In this document: piece after piece, positions 56,700 through 64,000 of the stretch
Layout: each line of letters opens with the position of its first letter
Numbering within the stretch: the stretch's first letter is position 1
NCBI RefSeq assembly: GCF_000471905.2
Contig: NW_006499563.1
Location: 2,613,601-2,677,600 of the forward strand
Length of the DNA: 64,000 nt
Reading direction: 5' to 3'
Origin: Amborella trichopoda
Lineage: Eukaryota; Streptophyta; Magnoliopsida; Amborellales; Amborellaceae
Notes under the pieces: generated by a model
Database searches by the model: none
Told to the model about the DNA's origin: nothing
The model's input: the letters and a program-made list of their open reading frames with translations, nothing else
Made by a program: the position numbers and the translations under genes

Positions 56700-58140
56700 C
56701 CCTTTAGTCAGATTGTTCTTGTTTGGCTAGTTTTTACTTTATTTGCTTTCATTCTCTTTTCACATTCACTTATGGCTGCTGGGTTCTATAACCTATTTAT
56801 CTGGATTGGGGATTTTCTTATACCCATATTTGAGAGTGTCCCTAGGGAACAAGGTCCTTCGACTTCATTCCCGACCATCCTCTTGAGCAAAGACCACTTG
56901 TCTAGCTCCCAGGTCTTAACCTGGACCAGTGTGAGGAGGGACTTGAAGGTCCCTCACTCCTCATCTCTTCGTTCTGGTGGAAACTCCACCAAGGCTCCTT
57001 GCATGGGCAGTACTTATGTTGCACCACACAACATGCACCCAGCTACAAGTAATTATCTTGCCGATCGTGCTTCTGAGGTATGTCGGAAGGCTACCCAGTC
57101 CCTTTCTATAAATGGCAAGCAAGTTGTCATTGCTTCTGCGGGTCACCATAAGGCTACCCCCAACATGCCAATACCATTGGTCTTTTCCCTAGATGCTCAA
57201 CACATCAAGGTGGAAGCCATGCGGTCTTCACCCCTCACACACACCACAAGGCTCATGGGTCACCCACTCGAGTCACACCTCGGAGCAACCCTTCTACTGT
57301 CTCGAGACCGTGTTCAAGATCGAACCTTCCAAGTCCAGATCCTGCGAATGCCACTCATGTGCATCTCACTGCTTGGGGCAACGCCGTTATTACGCCAACC
57401 CAAGTACATAGGAGATGACGTTCTCGTCCTCCTCCTATGCACACACAAGTGCACCCTGTGAGGGACATGACTACACTTGTTCTCTTAGAGACACCTTCTC
57501 GTAGCTCTCGACCTTCGAAGGCTAGATCACTTGCACGAGCCCCTGTTGACCCTCAGGTCTCCCATAATCCATCTTCAAGGGGCGCACATGCGTCGTCATT
57601 TCAGACGTCCACTTGTCCTCGACTTTGGCCTCCTCATGAGTCGACCTTGCTCCTGCCTGCTTCTCTTTCATCGAGCAAGCACCTTCAGCCTTGGTACTCG
57701 AAGGTTTTCCTCAAGAGTATCATCCTGAACCAGCGCCAACACTTTGGTCATGTCTTTGGAGCTCATAAGAGAGCTCGGGGCATGGACCTCACGAAAGATC
57801 GAGTCCTTCATCCTCCCCGGTCCAAGAGGACTCAAGTTCCTAGCCCTCATCCATTGCCGCACCTAATGGAGACAGCTCTCTCCTGCACGAGAGGAGTTGA
57901 CCAGCTGCAACCTAGATCGCAGTTTTTGAGCGAGGTCCATCAAAACCTCAAGGCTAAACACGATAGAGGTATGCAAATTTTGACTAGGGAGGTGACCAAG
58001 GCTGTCAAAACAGCTAATTTTGACAACCTTCTTCACGTAAATCCCTTCTACCCCCTTCAGACGATGAACCCTGAAGAAGAGCTCAATGAGCCCTGTGTTG
58101 TGGTTACTATCGCAGAAGAAGAGCCGGCCCCTCAATAGCC
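56700..58140 (+). pseudogene. Leader-proximal ORF region of element D
   Basis: Open stretches at about 56694-57461 and 57437-58138. The first has a hydrophobic start (LVWLVFTLFAFILF, LFIWIGDFLIPIF) and then ASEVCRKATQSL. The second has SSRGAHASSFQTSTCPRLWP, HLQPWYSKVFLKSIILNQRQ and VKTANFDNLLHVNPFYPLQT. Element C has the matching region in the matching place (DNPLRLNPFYPLQ also occurs there), so it was probably coding once. It may correspond to the extra upstream ORF of Ogre elements. No known domain, function unknown, broken. Confidence 0.6.
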
Positions 58141-58344
58141 ACGGTCCCAAGACCTTCGTGAACTGGCTCCTCAGCCATGGTCCCAAGACCGTTAAGAACC
58201 AGTCCAAATGCGATCTGCGTACAAAAGTCAAGTTTAGTCAGGGCATGCTGACCCCTTACTGACTGACTTACCACCTATGGCCCGTCAAGCTCGCAAGCCT
58301 TCAGCTGCCACTACGTTGACCTTCCTAGAGAAACCATCAGCGTA

Positions 58345-60090
58345 ATGGTTGTAAGCGAGCCCGGTGATGCACAGGAGGATCGCATGAACAAGTTCGAGGA
58401 TATGGTGCACGCGATGATGGAAAAGAGCGATCGTATTGATGTGGCATGCCAGTCAGCTAACCATGAGGTCAACTCCCATCACTTTGATGGTGCACCTCCA
58501 TGGCTGCCCCCTCCGTCTACCTCACAGGCAAATTCTATCCCTCATTCGGTCTCTCAGTTAGATATTGACGCTATGATCACCCATAGCCTAAAGAACAGAC
58601 AAATTTCGGGCATACAGGGTGCAACACCTTATCAAATACCATATCCTTCCTATATCGATCAGGTCTCGTTCCCCTCAAACTATAAGAAAGGAAAGTTTCC
58701 TCTATTCATCGGAACCACCTCCCCAAACCAGCATATTGCCCACTTCTAGGCAGCATGTCAGGAAACAGCAGCTGACGAGAGACTTCTTCTCCGCCAGTTC
58801 ATTGAGACACTTGATAGCCCTGCATTCCAATGGTATGCCCGACTTCCTCCAAACTCGGTGCATACATGGGAGGAGGTGGAGAAGTTGTTCTATCAATGCT
58901 TATATGAGGTCAAGAGAGAAGTTCAAACCATTGAGCTTCTCACCTTGACTCAAGACCCTGATGAGCCCATTGATCAGCTCATATCAAGATGGAGAACCTT
59001 GATCCTAATCCTATGCCCAGGAAAGAAGCAGTCCAAACTTGCATGCGAAACATGCGACCTGAAATCGCTCTACATGTCAAGGCCTCTAATCCGACCTCCA
59101 TGTAAGAGTTGATCTCTAAATCAGTTCGCATAGAAAGTTTGTCACGCCATCAAGGTGGAGCACGACAACTATCTACGAGTTCAGCAAACAACCAGGGCAA
59201 TGGTGGCTCTCAGAATAACACACGGGGCAGCCAACAGAAAGGGGTAATTAGTGCAGTCGTTATGGTCACTGATTCAAAGAAGGCTCCCTCCCAAAATTTG
59301 AACCTCTCTAAAGAAGTAAGCATGGCAAAGGTAACACCCCAGGCTGGCAAGCAGCAACAGTCATACAATCAGGTACCTCCACCAGCCAACCTTGATCGGA
59401 GTGATTATTTCACCAAGCATAGGAATAAGGTATATCCCTTCGAGAAGGAATGGGTCCCTGCGCTGTTCTAGTTATTATTGGAGCAGAATATGATCCAGCT
59501 TCCAGAAGCAAGGTTCCCTGAACAATCTGGCCTTGACACTCAGGCAAATTTTGTGCCTACCATCGGAGGATCAATCTTCCCATAAATGACTGCTGCACGC
59601 TGAAAGATATCATTAAGGCCTTGATTATGAAAGGTTAGAAAAAGCTTGAAGATTTAAAGAATGCCTTCGAGGCAGCTGAGGCCTCCCATGCCGTAACCAT
59701 TCAAGAGGAGGACAAAATGTCGGGTATCCTCTACGCCCTCTTCATTATAATGCTTCAGAAAGGCATAATCACACTAAAGCATGCAAGGCAACCCCTTCGC
59801 CTTGTTAAGGGGACTGAAGATCGTTGGTGTCCATACCATCAAATAAGAGGTCATTACTTGTCAAAATGCACAGCTTTCCTTCACATATTCGCAAAGAATA
59901 TGCAAGATTGTCAAGAATTTTACAACCTTCCTATAAGTGATCCCCAAATCACTTCCTCATCAAGGCAAGAAGATCTCACAAGGCAGGACCTTCCAATCAA
60001 TGACTCAGACACTGCAGAACCCTTGATTTCCCAGCCATGGATGATCTACCATGGCCGAAGCAGACTCAAGTTCTTAAGATGAGAAGTGGT
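58345..60090 (+). pseudogene. Element D gag remnant
   Basis: Segments in order: VVSEPGDAQEDRMNKFEDMV (about 58350), LLLRQFIETLDSPAFQWYAR (about 58785), LTLTQDPDEPIDQLISRWR (about 58940), ISKSVRIESLSRHQGGAR (about 59110), NLDRSDYFTKHRNKVYPFEK (about 59390) and a Cys/His segment WCPYHQIRGHYLSKC (about 59825). The FQWYARLPPNS pattern is the heart of Tat/Ogre gag. Broken several times. Confidence 0.86.
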
Positions 60091-60560
60091 TCGCCAAGCC
60101 AACACTGATCGAGAACCTAGTGAGACAAATTAAATATCACCTCAGAAAATCAGAAAGAGACGGGCCCCAAGGGTTGCTCGCCTAAGAAACAAGACCACTC
60201 AACCCACAGTCGAGCCAACTTTGCTGGACTTCATCCCCGACACGATCCTTTTTCCTTTTTCATCCTGTCAAAAAGATGTCCCTGTTCCATATTCCACTCA
60301 GCAAACGTCCGATGAGGGTGGCGACGTTAAAAGCACTCCTCAGCGGTTTAAGCTAGGGAAAGACCTAAAAACTCCCCTGCAACCGTTCAATCTTGAAGAT
60401 GACGTAAAAAGCTGCCCAGATCGGTCTGATGAGGGGAATGACCTTAAAAGTCCCCCACTTTCTAACCCTTCTACACCTTCTTCTCCTACTTTTCATTCTC
60501 TTTCTCATGTGTCTTCTTCAGGTACGACCTTGATGTGCCCAGACTTCTAGGCTCTCTACC
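60020..60560 (+). other. Gag-protease linker of element D, conserved with element C
   Basis: ISQPWMIYHGRSRLKFLR, APRVARLRNKTTQPTVEP, TLLDFIPDTILFPFSSCQ and DDVKSCPDRSDEGNDLKSPP match the linker in C. A repeated G-D-D-V/I-K-S pattern can be seen. Function unknown. Confidence 0.65.
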
Positions 60561-61204
60561 AGGAATTTGAAGGAATCAATATAAGCAAGACGTAGGGGAA
60601 GTGATTGAGAAAGACCTTGGCATAGGTAGTAGGATTCTTAACAGTTGTTGATGCCTTGGCAACTAAAGCCAAGGCAGAACCACCTATCACAAAAGAAGCG
60701 CACAAAGTCGAAGCCAAAGAAACCTTAGTGGCCACCTGAGCTTGACTTCGAGCAGAGATTGAGACAGTCAAGGGGGCAAAGCTTCTATTCTCAGGGAGCT
60801 TGCCACATGGTGCAAATCTCTGGAGCAATTCCCACCACGGGGCAGATAAACCCCAGATCGGGAAAGACGTTGCAGCTTCTACCGTAAAAGTCGGGCACCT
60901 TGAAGTTTCCCAGTCTGCTCCTGTCCCCTAATCCAAAGACTAGTAAACCTATCCTATAGCTCCCTGGACTTCTTCCTAAGCTCAATACCTTAAACAATCC
61001 CCCTACCCACCAATTTCTTGGGACCCCTTTTTTCCCATACACTCAGTCTCTTCTAAAACCTCAAACTTCCATCACTCAAACTAAGCCCGTTGTGCAATCA
61101 AGTTAGCCAGCCAGCCAAAATAAACCCTCTTTACCCAAACCTACTCCTCCACCCAATATACCCGCCAAATCAGTAGGAAGACCAAGAGCACAAGGCCTTG
61201 ATCA
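60561..61204 (+). other. Unrecognised internal stretch of element D
   Basis: Between the linker and the pre-protease segment. Pro/Lys-rich text (KPSFHHSN, TPPPNIPAKSVGRPRAQGLD-like) near 61080-61205. A minus-strand open stretch (60828-60556) reflects base composition only. No domain is seen. Confidence 0.5.
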
Positions 61205-61870
61205 AGAGAAGGTGAAATATGACGTGATAGGTCATCTACGGAAGCTTCCTGCCCTTCTCAATGTCTATGATGCCCTCATGCTTTCAAAGGATTACTGGAT
61301 GGCTTTAGTTCAAGATCTCTCTGACCCAGAAATGTACGAGACCGAAGTAGAACTCATTGAGGTAGACCAGGCAATTCTACAAGGATGTATGCCAATCACC
61401 TTTTTAGAGGACGATCTGTAATTAGGGGAAAAATTTCATAATCGCCCTCTCTTTGTTGCTGACGAATTACATACGTGCCTCTTCAACCGAATCATGTTAG
61501 CTGGAGGATTAACAGTCAACCTCATTCCAAGAAGGATCCTTACTCGATTGGGGTTGCGGTCCAAAGATCTTACCTCGCCCCACATCACAGTTCAAGGGTT
61601 TAACCAATCATGAGAGAAGCCGGCTGGCACGATATGCCTTTGTTTTAAGATCGATGTGCTGAATGATTATGCCCAGTTCCATGTAATTGACACTGACACT
61701 ACTTACAATATTCTTCTCGATCGACCATGACTCTATGATCAGGGGGTGGTTCCATCAACATTGCATCAATGTTTCAAGTATAGCAGAGACGGGAGACAAC
61801 ATACAGTCTATACTAACAAAAGACCATTCCCTGCAGCCGAAACTCACTATGCAGATGCAAAATATTACTT
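61205..61870 (+). pseudogene. Element D pre-protease and protease remnant
   Basis: The pre-protease segment YDVIGHLRKLPALLNVYDAL and CMPITFLEDDL (61212-61421) is the D counterpart of AQISILELL and VFTDDDIP in B. The protease-like part reads VNLIPRRILTRLGL, ITVQGFN and DTDTTYNILLDRP, then ending GVVPSTLHQCFKY (about 61520-61790). The order and phrases match Tat/Ogre proteases. Broken. Confidence 0.8.
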
Positions 61871-62529
61871 CACCAATTTGGCCTTGCCCTAAGAGCCAAA
61901 CGATGGGGGTCATAAGTTTACAATCAAGACAACATCTTCTCCCCATGAAGATGTTGAAGATGTTGGGAGAGCACTGATAGACCTGTTCAAGGAGGAAGAA
62001 AGGCAGGGCAGAATTTTATCCATAACTACTCTTCATTCCAACATCCCAACCATCAACCCTCAAGAAACTCCTCCTTCCTTTGAAAAAGAGTCCTCACCCT
62101 CTGCCCCCAATTCTGGGCCACCTTAGCGGGAAAATGAACCAGAAGTCATTTCTGAGATCGAGCAAGCCATGGGGGTAGAATTCCAGGCTCCAAGGATCAC
62201 CTATTTGCCAGACCATCAGAAAGTCCTGCATATCCCCATAACGCTCTTAAAAGCTGAAGCGGCACGACAACCACGCAAAGGGTTTTTCAAAATCCGGTTG
62301 CTATAAGTATAGAGGATGTTCCTCAGGCCGTTGTTCAGCCAAAAGTTTTACTTTTCCCTGACCTCTCAAGAGAGAAGTTCGATGAAGGGCAACCTAGTTC
62401 CCCTCACTGGCAAGATCCTCTAACAAACTTGAGAGCTGAAGTTCGCGGTCTCCAAAGTCAGCTGGAGGTCATGTGTATTGCTTCAAAGCAATTCATAGAG
62501 TTCGTGTCAAAGACTAAAAGCTATTGATG

Positions 62530-62740
62530 AGCTTGAAGTAAACGTGCCACTAATGGAGGCCGAAGCCCCTCCTGACTGGACTATCTATAGCAATCAGGCT
62601 CACCAAATCATGAGAAAAATGAACTATGAGCCATTGGCTAATCAGACATTGAAAGGAGAAAAAGCAACGACTCCCTCTTTCGAAGCTATCCAAGCCGCAG
62701 TAGTCCACCATGGGACTAAACAAGGCCTAGGGAATTAGTC
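62530..62740 (+). pseudogene. Element D G-patch-like segment after protease
   Basis: IYSNQAHQIMRKMNYEPLAN, then VVHHGTKQGLGN. Tat/Ogre elements often carry a G-patch-like stretch (IMxKMGY...GLG) between protease and RT, and this fits in place and pattern. G-patch segments bind RNA or helicases in other proteins; the role in retroelements is not established. Confidence 0.6.
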
Positions 62741-62849
62741 TCTTAAGACAATGAAAGTGTCGAGAGGCATTCAAAAGAATCACATGAAGCGCAGCAAAAG
62801 TAAAGAGACAATGAAATCATGCAGTAAACTCAATCAAAAGGAGAAGCAC

Positions 62850-62855
62850 TTTATT
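62850..62855 (-). terminator. Poly(A) signal for the antisense ORF at the right end
   Basis: AATAAA on the minus strand in GATGAATAAAGTGC, about 55 bases beyond the antisense ORF's end (about 62910). Same surroundings (GATGAATAAA) as after the antisense ORF of B. Confidence 0.5.
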
Positions 62856-62909
62856 CATCAGTCAAAACTTTTACAAGTACTGAGAAAAGGGGGAATGACA
62901 TGCTCAGAA

Positions 62910-64000
62910 ATGATCAATCATCTTATTGATCGCTGTGCTGCGTGCTTCAGGAGAAGTCTTAGTGCCTTGAACACGTTCCTTCAGCTACGCCACTGTTTGA
63001 GTCACCTCTGTCATCATCACAGTTTTTGACTCAATTGTGCTATCGAGTTCGGAAAAATCTGCAACCATGGCCTTCCTTTGAGTCATCTCCATCTCAAGGC
63101 CCGTGAATTCTTCTTTCAATATTCACGTTGCCTATCTGACTTCGATCCTTCTCTTGAAGCTCCCTTGTGCCTCTTTCTTGAGGTCCTGGTGGTCAAGGCT
63201 TTCTTCTCAATACAAGCATTTATCTTTTCACGACTGTGCAAGATCAGCTCTTCCAAGGAGGCTACCCTTCTGGCTTCTTCCTCATGATGAACCACTCCCA
63301 ATCGCCAGCTCTCCAACTCTTTTAGAGTTGCACCAAAATGGGAAAGCACCTCTGGCACCGTTCCGACCGTAGTAGTCCCAGCAAACTCCCTCAGCCTGGC
63401 TAAAACTTCTCCTAACTCATTATAACGCAGCTCCCTCAAGCCCTGAAGGATTGCTCTAAGCATGACTTCAATCATGCTAGAAACACCACCGAAAACAGGC
63501 CTGGATGATGTTGCTAAGGCCACCATTGCGGAAGACACCTCGACCTCAAGGACTGGGCTTGTTGAAGAGATAACCATCTGAGCCATTGGCTCCTCTGAAA
63601 CAAGGGCAAAGCCTAAAGATTCTTTCCCTTCGGGCTCATGGATAGCCTCGGCCTCAATCTGCATGGGCTCTTCACTGCCAACCTCGCTGTCTGAACCCTC
63701 TCTTATGGGGACCTCTACTTCTATCCCATTAGGCTATGGAGGAACCTGTTCCCCTTGCTCCTCACACTCCTGGGCTGTCACCTCAGCATCATCAAGTTCA
63801 GGAATTTCCCCTTCTCCTTGGCCTTTGCTAGTCGACTCATCCCTGGCAGTGGCTTCATCCACTTGGCCCTCGCCTTCAACAGCCAGAACCTTGGCCACGA
63901 AGAGCTCAGTCCCCTCATCTGCATGACTCGGGGCCACGGGAGTGGCACCCTCTTGGTGCTCGGGCACGTTATCGACTTCAAGCTCTTCTCCTCGAGCCAT
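62910..64000 (-). pseudogene. Antisense ORF, acidic then coiled-coil-like, runs off the window
   Basis: Minus strand from the window edge. An acidic stretch (64000-63734; HADEGTELFVAKVLAVEGEG, EIPELDDAEVTAQECEEQGE) is followed by MQIEAEAIHEPEGKESLGFA. A helical, coiled-coil-like part comes next (LRAILQGLRELRYNELGEVL, LKELESWRLGVVHHEEEARR, SLEELILHSREKINACIEKK; 63664-63116), and more heptad-like text to about 62910. It resembles the C-terminal half of antisense ORFs of Tat-type elements, but no plant mobile domain is in view. It could also be the edge of another element. Carries a few breaks. Confidence 0.5.

Larger units (their letters stand above)
53892..62745 (+). mobile_element. Element D: Tat/Ogre-like Ty3/gypsy element, plus strand, incomplete
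   Basis: Same family as C, opposite orientation. Parts: LTR 53892-56671, primer site 56675-56693, leader ORF region, gag, Ser/Lys-rich linker, pre-protease, protease and a G-patch-like segment ending about 62740. RT and later parts are not seen before the sequence changes to an antisense ORF. Broken in many places. No second LTR is in the window, so its age cannot be judged from an LTR pair. Confidence 0.8.

Noticed and set aside
1-64000. Host genes, tRNA or rRNA genes
   Set aside because: No stretch outside the repeats showed a believable exon series, tRNA cloverleaf boxes or rRNA sequence. The primer sites match tRNA 3' ends only.

Overview
This window is plant nuclear DNA, almost certainly from a flowering plant. 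It is a deep nest of old LTR retrotransposons with no convincing host protein gene, rRNA or tRNA. The evidence for a plant is the mix of lineages: an Ale/Retrofit-like Ty1/copia element, a Tekay/Del-like chromovirus, and Tat/Ogre-like Ty3/gypsy elements with plant-type primer binding sites and an antisense ORF resembling the plant mobile domain. The species cannot be named from this sequence. Two runs of N (4538-5286 and 37486-38051) are assembly gaps.

Layout. 1-4330 is the 3' part of a plus-strand copia element (gag to RNase H). 5387-6104 is a minus-strand LTR with its primer binding site. 6211-6467 is a 257-bp MITE-like inverted repeat. 6468-8153 is AT-rich DNA with no clear gene. 8154-8786 is a piece of a second copia gag. 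Element A, a Tekay/Del-like chromovirus, starts at 8787. It is seen as LTR1 (8787-14177), a short internal region (14178-16463), LTR2 (16464-20857) and a second primer site (20863-20873). Its tail reappears at 50244-50436, followed by LTR3 (50437-53891). The LTRs are 4.4-5.4 kb long and contain satellite-like arrays.

Inside A lies element B (20874-37329), a Tat-lineage gypsy element. It has gag, protease, RT, RNase H and integrase on the plus strand and an antisense plant-mobile-domain-like ORF (34561 to 32824) before its 3' LTR. Next to B lies element C (37330 to about 50243, minus strand), a Tat/Ogre-like element with a 57-bp minisatellite in both LTRs. After A's LTR3 comes element D (53892 to about 62745, plus strand), of the same family as C. 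C and D therefore form a large inverted repeat around LTR3. The last kilobase (62910-64000) is an antisense coiled-coil-like ORF that runs off the window.

Relative age follows the nesting. By eye the LTRs of A differ most (about 17 of the first 90 bases), those of B somewhat less, and those of C least (roughly one base in ten). All coding remnants are heavily broken fossils. The most interesting points are the very long satellite-bearing LTRs of A and their tandem LTR-internal-LTR-internal-LTR arrangement, the antisense ORFs with their own poly(A) signals, a palindromic GGCGACAC/GTGTCGCC motif scattered through B, and the C/D inverted pair.
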